DNA from: Pararhodobacter zhoushanensis
Lineage (GTDB): Bacteria > Pseudomonadota > Alphaproteobacteria > Rhodobacterales > Rhodobacteraceae
Reading direction: 5' to 3'
DNA: 64,000 nt
NCBI RefSeq assembly: GCF_003990445.1
Contig: NZ_REEZ01000002.1
Location: 623,121-687,120 of the forward strand
In this document: piece by piece, positions 16,213 to 24,748 of the stretch
Layout: each line of letters begins with the position of its first letter
How positions within the stretch are numbered: position 1 is the first letter of the stretch
The notes under the pieces: generated by a model
Databases searched by the model: none
Told to the model about the DNA's origin: nothing
What the model saw: only the letters and a program-made list of their open reading frames with translations
Translations under genes and position numbers: made by a program

Positions 16213-18525
16213 ATGGCAAAGCACCGCATCTTTGGATATTGCACCCCGTGGTCGGTCAAACCCGGCGAGGCGATGCGCTTCATGATCTCGGGCGAGGGGG
16301 TCGAGGAAGCCGACGCCATGCTGGTCCGCCTGATCCATGGCGACGAGAACCCCGACGGCCCCGGATTCATCGAAGAGGAAATTCCGGGTGCGGTGACCGA
16401 GCGGCTGCATGTGCGCCGCCAGTTCACCCAGAAAGGTGCCTACGCGACCGTTCCGGGCCTGGAAACGCATGACGTGGCCGATGGCAGCTTCACCCTTGCC
16501 GCGTTCATCTGCCCCACCGCGCCGGGCAAGCAACGCCAGACCCTGCTGGGGCGCTGGGACATTTCCGGCTCGCAGGGCTGGGCGCTGGGGCTGAACCCTG
16601 AGGGGCATGTCGAGTTCTGGGTCGGCAATGGCAAGGATGTTGACCAAGTCACCGCCGAAGTGCCGGTGATCCCCAAAACCTGGTACTTCGTCGCCGCCAC
16701 CTGGGACGCCAAAACCAAACGCGCGCGGCTGATCCAGCTGGGCCGGGTCGGGCGCTATAATGGGCATCTGGGGCCGGTGGTGCCCTATGATTACAACAGC
16801 ATCACCGACGCCCCCCTGCGCGTCACGCCCAAGGCGGCGGTGGCCGAGGCACCGTTCCTGTGGGCCGGGGCCAGCGACTGGAACGACCGGCGCGGGCGGT
16901 TTGTCTCGACGCTCTATAACGGCAAGATCGACCGCACGGGCCTGTGGAACCGGGTGCTGGACGACGACGCGTTGCACGCGATTGCGGATGGCGGGGCGTT
17001 CCCCGTGGACGGCGCGGTGGCGCTGTGGGACACTACGCTGGGCTACACCGACACCGGCATCGGCGACACGATCGTGGACACCGGCCCCCACGCCCTGCAC
17101 GCCGAGGGCGTCAACCGACCGGTGCGCGGCATGACCGGCTGGAACTGGCAGGGCCGCGACGATTGCTATCGCCTCAACCCCGGCCAATACGGCGGCGTGC
17201 ATTTCCACGACGACGCGATGACCGATTGCCGCTGGGAGCCGACGATTGAGTGGACCGTGCCGCAGGGTCTGAAAAGCGGCGTCTACGCGCTGCGCCTGAC
17301 CACCGCCGGGGCCGAGGATCACGTCCCCTTCTTCGTGCGCGCTGTCACCCCCAAGGCACCCATCGCGGTCTTGATGTCCACCTTCACCTACCTCGCCTAT
17401 GCCAACGAGCATCTGGCCTATGAAGCCCCCATCGCGCAGGCGATCACCGCGCACACGCCGATCCTGACCACGCGCGATGTGGAATTCGTCAAGCTGAACG
17501 AGTTCGGCCTGTCCACCTATGACCACCATTCCGACGGCGCGGGTTGCTGCTATTCCAGCCATCTGCGCCCGATCCTGAACATCCGCCCGCGCTATCGCAG
17601 CTCGGCGATGGGGATGCCCTGGGCGCTACCCGCCGATCTGTCGCTGATCTGGTGGCTGGAGAGTTCGGGCTATGACTATGAAATCCTGACCGACCACGAC
17701 CTGCATGCCGAGGGCGTCGCGGCGCTGAAGCCTTATAATGTCGTGCTGAACTGCACCCACCCGGAATACTATTCCGAACGGATGCTCGACGCGACCGAAG
17801 AGTATCTGACCAGCGGCGGGCGGGTGATCTATGCGGGCGGGAACGGGTATTACTGGGTGTCCGGGCTGCGTGAGGGTGAGCCGGAAATCATGGAAGTCCG
17901 CAAGCTCGACACCGGATCGCGGGCGTGGCAGGCCGAGGCGGGCGAGGGGTATCTGGCCTCGACCGGCGAACGCTCGGGCCTCTGGCGCTCGCGCGGGCGG
18001 GCCCCGCAGAAGATCGTCGGCATCGGCTTTACGGCTGAGGGGATGGACCATTCCACCCATTTCGAGCGGATGCCCGACAGCTTCCACAAGCGCGTTGACT
18101 GGATGTTCGAGGGGATCGGCGCTGAGGAGAAGATCGGCACCGCCGGTCTGGGCCTCGGTGGCGCGGCGGGGATCGAGATCGACCGCTACGACCTGTCGCT
18201 GGGCACCCCGCCGCACACCATGCTGCTGGGCATGGCCGACGGGTTTTCCGACAACTACCCGCTGGTTAGCGAAGAGATCACCTATGCCTTCCCAGGCCGC
18301 GGCGGCACGCAAGATCCGCAGGTGCGCGCCGACATCACCTATTTCAGCACCCGTGACAACGGCGCCTGTCTGGGCATCGGATCAATCGCCTGGTCGATGG
18401 CGCTGCCGATCAACCACGGGCAGAACCCGGTCGCGCGCTTCATGAAGAACGTGGTCGATGCCTTTGCGCGCCCCGGCCCGCTGCCCGGCGGGGCCTTTGT
18501 CGGAGAGGAAAAGCTGTGGCGTTGA
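16213..18525 (+). CDS. N,N-dimethylformamidase large (beta) subunit homologue
   Basis: The 770-residue protein matches the size of DMFase beta subunits (about 760). The middle (about 80-230) looks like a concanavalin-type beta sandwich (WALGLNPEGHVEFWVGNG, TWYFVAATWD). The C-terminal half is the Rossmann-like catalytic domain of the family. Candidate ligands of the 2-Tyr-1-Glu mononuclear iron site known from Paracoccus DMFase are Y396 (TYLAYAN), Y436 (TYDHHSDG) and E518 (HPEYYSE). This assignment is by motif position from memory. The enzyme hydrolyses the amide C-N bond of small N-substituted formamides. The start at 16213 follows GGAAAG four bases after the permease/DmfA1 stop. In-frame codons further upstream overlap that gene and are rejected. 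Confidence 0.85.
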   Translation: MAKHRIFGYCTPWSVKPGEAMRFMISGEGVEEADAMLVRLIHGDENPDGPGFIEEEIPGAVTERLHVRRQFTQKGAYATVPGLETHDVADGSFTLAAFICPTAPGKQRQTLLGRWDISGSQGWALGLNPEGHVEFWVGNGKDVDQVTAEVPVIPKTWYFVAATWDAKTKRARLIQLGRVGRYNGHLGPVVPYDYNSITDAPLRVTPKAAVAEAPFLWAGASDWNDRRGRFVSTLYNGKIDRTGLWNRVLDDDALHAIADGGAFPVDGAVALWDTTLGYTDTGIGDTIVDTGPHALHAEGVNRPVRGMTGWNWQGRDDCYRLNPGQYGGVHFHDDAMTDCRWEPTIEWTVPQGLKSGVYALRLTTAGAEDHVPFFVRAVTPKAPIAVLMSTFTYLAYANEHLAYEAPIAQAITAHTPILTTRDVEFVKLNEFGLSTYDHHSDGAGCCYSSHLRPILNIRPRYRSSAMGMPWALPADLSLIWWLESSGYDYEILTDHDLHAEGVAALKPYNVVLNCTHPEYYSERMLDATEEYLTSGGRVIYAGGNGYYWVSGLREGEPEIMEVRKLDTGSRAWQAEAGEGYLASTGERSGLWRSRGRAPQKIVGIGFTAEGMDHSTHFERMPDSFHKRVDWMFEGIGAEEKIGTAGLGLGGAAGIEIDRYDLSLGTPPHTMLLGMADGFSDNYPLVSEEITYAFPGRGGTQDPQVRADITYFSTRDNGACLGIGSIAWSMALPINHGQNPVARFMKNVVDAFARPGPLPGGAFVGEEKLWR

Positions 18526-19547
18526 CTCAAAGCACGGGGCCGCTCTACGCTGTGGGTTCACCCGATTGCCCAGGGGGCCAGCCTTTGCGCGAAGGCACGG
18601 AACTGCAGGCGTTCAGCCGCTTTGTCGGCGCATTGCACGAGGTGCGGCGCGGCATGGATGGCCCAGCTTTGCTGGATTGGGCGGCGGGGGAATTGTCGGG
18701 CATCGTCGGCTTTGACGCGGCATGGCTGGGCTGGGCCGATACCGTCCCGCCCGAGGTCGATATCATCGGCACCACCATGCACAACCTGCCCGCCGATTAC
18801 GTCGCCTTCTGGAGCGAGATCCGCAACGACGACCTGCTCGCCGCCGATGTCCAATCAATGAAATCCACCGGCCGGTTCTGGGCACAATACGACCGCGATG
18901 GGCCTCGCCAGTCGGACGGGATGATCGCGCTCGCCGACCGCTATGGGCTGCGCAAGCTGTCGGTGGTCACCCGCGCGCTGGACCCGCTGCGCCCGCAACT
19001 GTTCCTGTCGGCCTATCGCGGCGGCGCAGGCGCGCGCAGTCTGGTGCAACGCGAGCTGCAATTCCTGTCCTGCGCGCTGGACCACATGCAATCGGTGCTG
19101 GATCAGGAGGGGGCGCGCGATGGCAGCTTCCGTCTTCTGGTCGACGCGCGCGGTCGCCCGGTCGCGGGCAATGCCGCAGCGCTGACCCTGTGGTCGGGTT
19201 GGCAGGCCGAGCCCAAGAAGCGCGAACCGGCCGAGAGTTTCGACGATTTCCTTGAGACGCGCGGGTTCAATGTGCTGGCCTCGCCCACCGCCCTGAACGA
19301 CGGTCACCAGCTGACCGAGCTGCGGCTGATGCCACGCCGGGTGGTGGATCGCTTCACCGCGCGCGAACGCGAGATTGCCGAGCTGATCGCCGAGGGCTTC
19401 ACGCACAAGGAGATCGCGCGCGGACTGGGGCTGGCCCCGGCCACCGTGCGCAATCAGACGGCCCGCATCTATGAAAAGGCGGGCGTGTCCAGCCGGGCGG
19501 CGCTGACCCGTGCGATCCTGACCGATCAGGCCAGCCTGCAGGGCTGA
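18516..19547 (+). CDS. LuxR-family transcriptional regulator (DmfR-like by context)
   Basis: The 343-residue protein ends in a LuxR helix-turn-helix: FTAREREIAELIAEGFTHKE, IARGLGLAPATVRNQ, then ARIYEKAGVSSRAALTRAI. The N-terminal 270 residues are an unassigned sensor region without recognisable receiver or PAS motifs. The start is GTG at 18516, which follows GGAGAGGAA and overlaps the end of the amidase gene by 10 bases, indicating translational coupling. In Paracoccus aminophilus a LuxR-family protein activates the dmfA1A2 genes, so an analogous positive role here is likely. Autoregulation would follow from its place inside the operon. Confidence 0.82.
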   Translation: MALTQSTGPLYAVGSPDCPGGQPLREGTELQAFSRFVGALHEVRRGMDGPALLDWAAGELSGIVGFDAAWLGWADTVPPEVDIIGTTMHNLPADYVAFWSEIRNDDLLAADVQSMKSTGRFWAQYDRDGPRQSDGMIALADRYGLRKLSVVTRALDPLRPQLFLSAYRGGAGARSLVQRELQFLSCALDHMQSVLDQEGARDGSFRLLVDARGRPVAGNAAALTLWSGWQAEPKKREPAESFDDFLETRGFNVLASPTALNDGHQLTELRLMPRRVVDRFTAREREIAELIAEGFTHKEIARGLGLAPATVRNQTARIYEKAGVSSRAALTRAILTDQASLQG

Positions 19548-19592
19548 CGCCCTGCCCCTTCCCCACCATTTCCCCCTGCTGTCGGAGGCCCC

Positions 19593-20702
19593 ATGACGAC
19601 CGGATTCTATTTTGACGAGCTGTGCCTGTGGCACCAGCAAGGCGCGCACGCGATGATTCTGCCCGTCGGCGGCTGGGTGCAGCCCTCTGCCGCTGCCGGT
19701 CACCCGGAATCGCCCGACACCAAGCGCCGGCTCAAGGCGCTGATGGATGTGTCCGGCCTGACCGCAAAGCTGGACGTGCGCAGCGCCGCGCCCGCGACGC
19801 GCACCGATATGGAGCGCGTGCACAGCGCCGCGTATCTGGACCGGCTCAAGGCCACCAGTGACGCGGGCGGCGGCATGGCCGGGCCGGAAGCGCCCTTTGG
19901 CGCGGGCAGCTATGAGATTGCCGCCCTCTCGGCCGGGCTGGTCAAACAGGCCGTGCTTGATGTGCTGGCCGGGGTCCACGACCGCGCCTATGCGCTGTCG
20001 CGCCCGCCGGGGCATCACTGCATGCCCGAGCATGGCATGGGCTTCTGCCTGCTCGCCAACATCCCCCTCGCGCTTGAGGCCGCGCGGGCGCAGCACGGCG
20101 CGCTCAGGGTGGCGGTGGTGGACTGGGACGTCCACCACGGCAACGGGACCGAGGCGGCCTATATCGCGCGCGACGACACGCTGACCGTCTCGATCCACCA
20201 ATACCATTGCTACCCGGCCTTCTCGGGCAAGGCCGACAACCGCGGCACCGGCGCGGGCGACGGGTATAACCTGAACATCGAACTGATGGCGGGGATGGGG
20301 CACCAGACCTATCTCGACAGCTTCGATCTGATCGTGGAACCCGCCCTGCGCGCCTATCAACCCGACCTGATCGTCATCGCCTGCGGCTATGACGCCAACG
20401 GCTTTGATCCGATGGCACGCATGCAGGCGCATTCCGAAACCTTCCGTGACATGACCCGGCGGGCGATGGCGCTTGCGGATGAGCTCTGCGGCGGCAAGCT
20501 GGTGGTGGTGCATGAGGGCGGCTATGCCGAAGCCATCGTGCCCTTCTGCGGGCTGGCGGTGATCGAGCAACTTTCAGGCCACCGGACCGAGGTGCAAGAC
20601 CCCACGCTGCCGATGATCGAGGCCACCCAACCGGATGCCGACACCATCGCCTATCAGCGCGACCGGCTGGCCGCGCAGGCCAAAACGCTGGGGCTTGGCT
20701 GA
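19593..20702 (+). CDS. Class II histone deacetylase-like amidohydrolase (acetylpolyamine deacetylase superfamily)
   Basis: The 369-residue protein has a complete zinc deacetylase active site: the paired histidines H141-H142 in PPGHHCMPEHG, zinc ligands D179 and H181 in DWDVHHGNG, and D267 in ACGYDANGFDP, plus the C-terminal glycine motif EGGYAEAI. Bacterial members remove acyl groups from polyamines or other N-acyl compounds. It follows the LuxR gene by 45 bases with a GGAGG ribosome site, so it belongs to the same operon. It may act on a second amide of the imported compound or an acylated intermediate. The substrate is unknown. Confidence 0.85.
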   Translation: MTTGFYFDELCLWHQQGAHAMILPVGGWVQPSAAAGHPESPDTKRRLKALMDVSGLTAKLDVRSAAPATRTDMERVHSAAYLDRLKATSDAGGGMAGPEAPFGAGSYEIAALSAGLVKQAVLDVLAGVHDRAYALSRPPGHHCMPEHGMGFCLLANIPLALEAARAQHGALRVAVVDWDVHHGNGTEAAYIARDDTLTVSIHQYHCYPAFSGKADNRGTGAGDGYNLNIELMAGMGHQTYLDSFDLIVEPALRAYQPDLIVIACGYDANGFDPMARMQAHSETFRDMTRRAMALADELCGGKLVVVHEGGYAEAIVPFCGLAVIEQLSGHRTEVQDPTLPMIEATQPDADTIAYQRDRLAAQAKTLGLG

Positions 20703-20840
20703 CACAGGCGCTGCACGAAAATCGGAAAATCAACCGGCGGTCGTTGACTTTCTGCACATGCGAACGATGTTACGCGTCCGGCCCATGCCCCGATTTCCGG
20801 GGCGGGCCCTTCCCATGACCAATTTTTCGCAGGTTTTCCG

Positions 20841-22031
20841 ATGCGCGATCCGCTTTTCCGCATGGCCCTTTTGTTGGGTCTTTTGTCCGCTGTCGGACCA
20901 TTCGCCATTGATATGTACCTGCCCGCGCTGCCGCAGGTAGCCGCTGATCTGGGCACAGACGAAGCCGGCGCAGGGCTGACCCTGACCGCCTATTTCCTCG
21001 TCTTCGGCGTGGCGCAGATGATCTATGGCCCGCTGGCCGATGCCATCGGCCGCAAGAAGCCGCTGATGATCGGCGTTGCGATCTTCTTTGTTGCCACGGT
21101 GCTCGCCGCCATGGCGCCCGACCTGTCCACGCTGGTCGCTGCCCGCGCCTTGCAGGCGCTCGGCGCTGCCACGCTGATGGCCGTCCCGCGCGCCGTGATC
21201 CGCGACATGGCCAGCGGCCCCGATGCCGCGCGGATGATGGCGGCGATCATGATCGTCATCTCGATCTCGCCGATGCTGGCACCGCTGACCGGCTCGATCG
21301 TGCTGGCCTTTGGCGGCTGGCGCGAGATCTTCATGGTGCTCGCCGTGGCCTCGGTGATCAGCCTGTTGCTGATCATCTTCGCCCTGCCCGAGACCCTGCC
21401 GGTCGCCGAGCGTCGCCCGGTGCGCGTCCGCGCCATGTTGGCCGGTTTCCGCCGGCTGCTGACAGACCGCTCGTTCATGGGCCTGACGATGATCGGCGGC
21501 TTCGGCATGGCCAGCTTCTTTGTGTTCCTCGCCACCGGCAGCTTTGTCTACACGCGCGAATTCGGCCTGTCGCCGACCGGCTTTTCGATCGCCTTCGCGA
21601 TCAACGCCATCGGCTTCTTTGGTGCCTCGCAGCTGGCGGGTCGTTTCTCGGCCCGCTACGGCATGCAGCGCGTGATCGTGCTGGCGATCAGCGGCTTCAT
21701 GGCGTCGACTGTGCTGCTGGCGATCGTCGCCTTTGCGGGTATGGCCTCGCTGCCCGTGGTGGTTGCGGGTCTGTTCATCGCCAACGCCTGCCTCGGGCTG
21801 GTGATCCCCACCGCCATGGTCATGGCGATGGACCCGCATCCCGATATCGCCGGGCTGGCCTCGTCGCTGGGCGGGACGATCCAGATGCTGACCGGCGGCG
21901 TGATGATCGTGATCACCGGGCTGTTGCTGGACAACTCGGCCATGGGCATGACGGCAGCCATCGCGCTGTGTGGCGTGATGGCCTTCGCCGCCGCCGCGCT
22001 GTCGCTGCCGATGCGGCGGCTAGCGGTCTAA
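20841..22031 (+). CDS. Bcr/CflA-family MFS drug efflux transporter
   Basis: This 396-residue, 12-span protein begins LLLGLLSAVGPFAIDMYLPA, the hallmark first helix of the Bcr/CflA subfamily. It has the MFS loop signature PLADAIGRKKPLMIG between helices 2 and 3, and ALGAATLMAVPRAVIRDMA at helix 4/5. It would export drugs, sulfonamides or small metabolites by proton antiport. The 138-base gap upstream suggests its own promoter. The ribosome site is weak. Its end overlaps the end of the converging aminotransferase gene by four bases. Confidence 0.88.
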   Translation: MRDPLFRMALLLGLLSAVGPFAIDMYLPALPQVAADLGTDEAGAGLTLTAYFLVFGVAQMIYGPLADAIGRKKPLMIGVAIFFVATVLAAMAPDLSTLVAARALQALGAATLMAVPRAVIRDMASGPDAARMMAAIMIVISISPMLAPLTGSIVLAFGGWREIFMVLAVASVISLLLIIFALPETLPVAERRPVRVRAMLAGFRRLLTDRSFMGLTMIGGFGMASFFVFLATGSFVYTREFGLSPTGFSIAFAINAIGFFGASQLAGRFSARYGMQRVIVLAISGFMASTVLLAIVAFAGMASLPVVVAGLFIANACLGLVIPTAMVMAMDPHPDIAGLASSLGGTIQMLTGGVMIVITGLLLDNSAMGMTAAIALCGVMAFAAAALSLPMRRLAV

Positions 22032-23164
22032 ACCAGCGCAGGATCTGGCAGACGGGCGAGAAATTCGCCCGTCCGCCGCAACCCTTCGCGCAGGATGTCG
22101 GGGTTGTTGGCGTAGCCGATGCGCAGCCAGCCCTCGACGCCCAGCGCCGAGCCGGGGGTGAACATCACCCCGGTGTCCTCCAGCAACGCAATGCAGAACT
22201 CACGCGAAGTCATCGGCGCGTCAAAGCGCACGAAGGCCGTCGTGCCCGAGGCCGGACGCACCCACTTTAGCCGCGGCTGGGTGTCGATCCAGTCGGACAG
22301 GATCTGCAGATTGCCCCGCGTGATCGCCTGCGCCCGCGTCAAAACCCGGTCCGCAGCTTCCAGCGCCAGTGTGGCGAAGTGGTCGTCGATCATGCCGACG
22401 CTGATCGTGTCATAGTCGCGGTGGATGGACACTTTGGCCAGCAGCTCTTGCGGTGCCACCACCCAGCCCAGCCGCAGCCCGGCCAACGAGAACGCCTTGG
22501 ACATCCCCGCCGTGCTGATCCCCTTTTCATACAGATCCGCCATCGAGGCCGTTCGCCCGTCGCCGGTCTGATCGGTGCCGCGATACACCTCATCGCACAG
22601 CACCCATGCGCCGACCTCGCGCGCAATCCGGGCAATCTCTTGCAACATCTCGACCGGAATCAGCGCACCCGTGGGGTTGTTGGGATTGGTCAGCGCGATC
22701 AGCTTGGTGCCCGGCACCACCAGCGCCCGCAGGGCGTCCAGATCTGGCAGCCAGCCATCCTCGGCCCGCAGCGCCAGCTGGTGCACATCCGCGCCCAGAC
22801 TGTCGGGGATCGAGTAATGCTGCTGATAGGTCGGCACCACGGCCACCACCCGGTCGCCCGGCCCGACCAGCGCCTTGTGCACCAGCATATTCGCCCCAAT
22901 CGTCCCATGGGTGACGATCACGTTCTCGCGCTGCTGTTTCGCATAAAGCGCCCCAATCGCATCGCGCAGCCGGTCCGAGCCCTCAATCGCCCCATAGGTC
23001 ATCTGCAACGGCAACAGCGCCGACAGATCGTCGCCATTCCGCCCGGTCAGTTCCAGCAGTTGCGCGATGGTCAGGCTTTCGACGCAGGTCTCGGCAAGGT
23101 TCAGATCGCAGCGGGTTTCCCACTCGTTCATCCAGATCTCAACGCCGAATGGTTGGATGTGCAT
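22028..23164 (-). CDS. PLP-dependent aminotransferase, class I/II
   Basis: The 378-residue fold-type I enzyme shows VTHGTIGANMLVHKALVGPG, the NPNNPTG motif, DEVYRG and the Schiff-base lysine in GMSKAFSLAGLRLGW. These assign it to the aspartate aminotransferase superfamily, but the substrate is not readable. I chose ATG at 23164 (MHIQPFGVEIWMNEWE) because GGAGGG precedes it; a longer version from 23209 lacks a ribosome site. It is divergent from the LysR gene at 23292, which could regulate it. Confidence 0.83.
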   Translation of the reverse strand: MHIQPFGVEIWMNEWETRCDLNLAETCVESLTIAQLLELTGRNGDDLSALLPLQMTYGAIEGSDRLRDAIGALYAKQQRENVIVTHGTIGANMLVHKALVGPGDRVVAVVPTYQQHYSIPDSLGADVHQLALRAEDGWLPDLDALRALVVPGTKLIALTNPNNPTGALIPVEMLQEIARIAREVGAWVLCDEVYRGTDQTGDGRTASMADLYEKGISTAGMSKAFSLAGLRLGWVVAPQELLAKVSIHRDYDTISVGMIDDHFATLALEAADRVLTRAQAITRGNLQILSDWIDTQPRLKWVRPASGTTAFVRFDAPMTSREFCIALLEDTGVMFTPGSALGVEGWLRIGYANNPDILREGLRRTGEFLARLPDPALV

Positions 23165-23291
23165 CGCGTCCCTCCGTGCTCTCGTGCATGTCTTCGAACG
23201 CAGCATCACGCGGCCCGTTCAGCATTGCAAACGCTTTAGCCGGGCAGTCGGACCCTTTCCGCCGACAGCGGTTTGCGGCAAGCTGGCGGAT

Positions 23292-24170
23292 ATGATCGAC
23301 AAGCTGGAAATGCTCATCGCCCTTGCCCGCGAGCGTCACTTCGGACGCGCGGCTGAGGCCTGCCATGTCACGCAGCCAACGCTGTCGTCGGGCATCAAGG
23401 CGCTGGAGCAAAGCCTGGGCGTGCAGCTGGTGCAGCGCGGCGCGCGGTATATTGGCCTGACGACCGAAGGCGAGCGCGTGCTGGCCCGCGCCAAGACCAT
23501 CGTGGCCGAGGCGCGGGCGATGAAATCCGATGTGGCCGTGGCGCGCGAAGGTCTGTCGGGGACGCTGCGGCTGGGGGTGATCCCGACTGCGCTGTCCTCG
23601 ATCCATGACCTGACCCGCCCGTTTCTGGCGGCGCATCCCGGCGTGCGGCTGCGCATCGTTTCACTCAACAGCCATGAGATCCTCGAACGCCTGACCGAGT
23701 TCGAGATCGACGCGGGCCTGAGCTATGCCGCTGTTGATGCGCCGCAGGACAAGCTGGCGGCGGATCGCTCGGTGCTGCTGTATGAGGAAAGCTATGCGCT
23801 GGTCACCTGCGCGCGCCCCGACCTGCCCGCCACATTGGCCTGGGAGGATCTCGGCGGGTATGAGCTGGGCCTGCTGACCACCGACATGCAGAACCGGCGG
23901 ATCATCGACACCAATCTGGCACGCGCGGGCATCACCGTCTCACCGCGCATCGAGTCCAATTCGATCGTCGCGCTGATCAGCCATGTGACCGCGCCGCACC
24001 ACGCCACCATCCTGCCCTCGCGCACCGCTGCCTTCTACGCCACCGGGCGCGAACTGGCCTGTATTCCGCTCACCGGCGGGGTCAGCGGCATCGCCACGGT
24101 CGCCTTTATCCTGCCGCCGGTGGGGCGGCGGACGCTGCTGCTGGATGCGTTTCTGAAGACTGTGAGTTAA
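23292..24170 (+). CDS. LysR-family regulator, probably FdsR of the formate dehydrogenase operon
   Basis: The 292-residue protein starts MIDKLEMLIALARERHFGRA and has a clear N-terminal winged helix (AAEACHVTQPTLSSGIKALE). A LysR substrate-binding domain follows (GTLRLGVIPTALSSIHDL onward). It lies 98 bases upstream of fdsG and in the same direction, an arrangement common for LysR genes beside fds operons in Rhodobacterales. Two dyads in the following gap are candidate binding sites. Control of the divergent aminotransferase is also possible. Sequence upstream of 23292 in this frame does not look coding. Confidence 0.85.
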   Translation: MIDKLEMLIALARERHFGRAAEACHVTQPTLSSGIKALEQSLGVQLVQRGARYIGLTTEGERVLARAKTIVAEARAMKSDVAVAREGLSGTLRLGVIPTALSSIHDLTRPFLAAHPGVRLRIVSLNSHEILERLTEFEIDAGLSYAAVDAPQDKLAADRSVLLYEESYALVTCARPDLPATLAWEDLGGYELGLLTTDMQNRRIIDTNLARAGITVSPRIESNSIVALISHVTAPHHATILPSRTAAFYATGRELACIPLTGGVSGIATVAFILPPVGRRTLLLDAFLKTVS

Positions 24171-24177
24171 GCCGTTT

Positions 24178-24223
24178 TGATAGACGCTCTCTATCAGATA
24201 ACGGAATTCACAATTTGAAATTC
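24178..24223. promoter_or_regulatory. Two dyads upstream of fdsG, candidate LysR sites
   Basis: TGATAGA-CGCTC-TCTATCA (24178-24196) is a perfect 7-5-7 inverted repeat, and TTCA-CAATT-TGAA (24207-24219) is a second dyad with the LysR-like T-N11-A shape. Both lie in the AT-rich 98-base gap between lysR and fdsG. The fdsG ribosome site (CCGGAGAAG) follows. Paired recognition and activation sites of this spacing are typical for LysR-controlled promoters. Confidence 0.5.
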
Positions 24224-24268
24224 AATCGCTTTGCCGCTACGCACGCGTGAATCGACCGGAGAAGCCAT

Positions 24269-24748
24269 ATGCCAGCCACACCAGCGTTCGGGGAAGCAGG
24301 GGTTGAGACCCTGCACCAGATCCTTGCCACCCATCGCGGGATGGAGGGCGCGCTGTTGCCGATCCTGCATGCGGTGCAAGCGGCCTTTGGCCATGTCCCC
24401 CAGGACGCCCTGCCGATCATCGCCAAGGACCAGAACATCAGCCGCGCCGAAGCGCATGGCGTGATGAGCTTTTACCACGATTTCCGCGAAAATCCGGCAG
24501 GCCGCACGGTGCTGAAACTCTGCCGGGCCGAGGCCTGTCAGGCCGTAGGGGCAGACGATCTGGCCGATCACGCGCGGGCGAAAACCGGGCTGGACTGGCA
24601 CGAAACCTCAGCCGATGGCGCGCTGACGCTGGAACCGGTGTTCTGTCTGGGCCTGTGCGCCTGCGGTCCTGCCGCGATGGTCAACGGCAAACTGGTGGGC
24701 CGGGCTGATGCCGCCAAGCTGGACAAGATCCTTGAGGGGGCGCGCTGA
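24269..24748 (+). CDS. fdsG: NAD-dependent formate dehydrogenase, gamma subunit
   Basis: The 159-residue, thioredoxin-like protein is related to NuoE of complex I. Its [2Fe-2S] ligands are C85 and C90 (LCRAEACQAVG) and C126 and C130 (CLGLCACGP). In the cytoplasmic FdsABG complex it relays electrons near the FMN site. It is the first gene of fdsGBACD, with a GGAG ribosome site, and overlaps fdsB by one base. Length and cysteine spacing match the Rhodobacter capsulatus protein type. Confidence 0.93.
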   Translation: MPATPAFGEAGVETLHQILATHRGMEGALLPILHAVQAAFGHVPQDALPIIAKDQNISRAEAHGVMSFYHDFRENPAGRTVLKLCRAEACQAVGADDLADHARAKTGLDWHETSADGALTLEPVFCLGLCACGPAAMVNGKLVGRADAAKLDKILEGAR

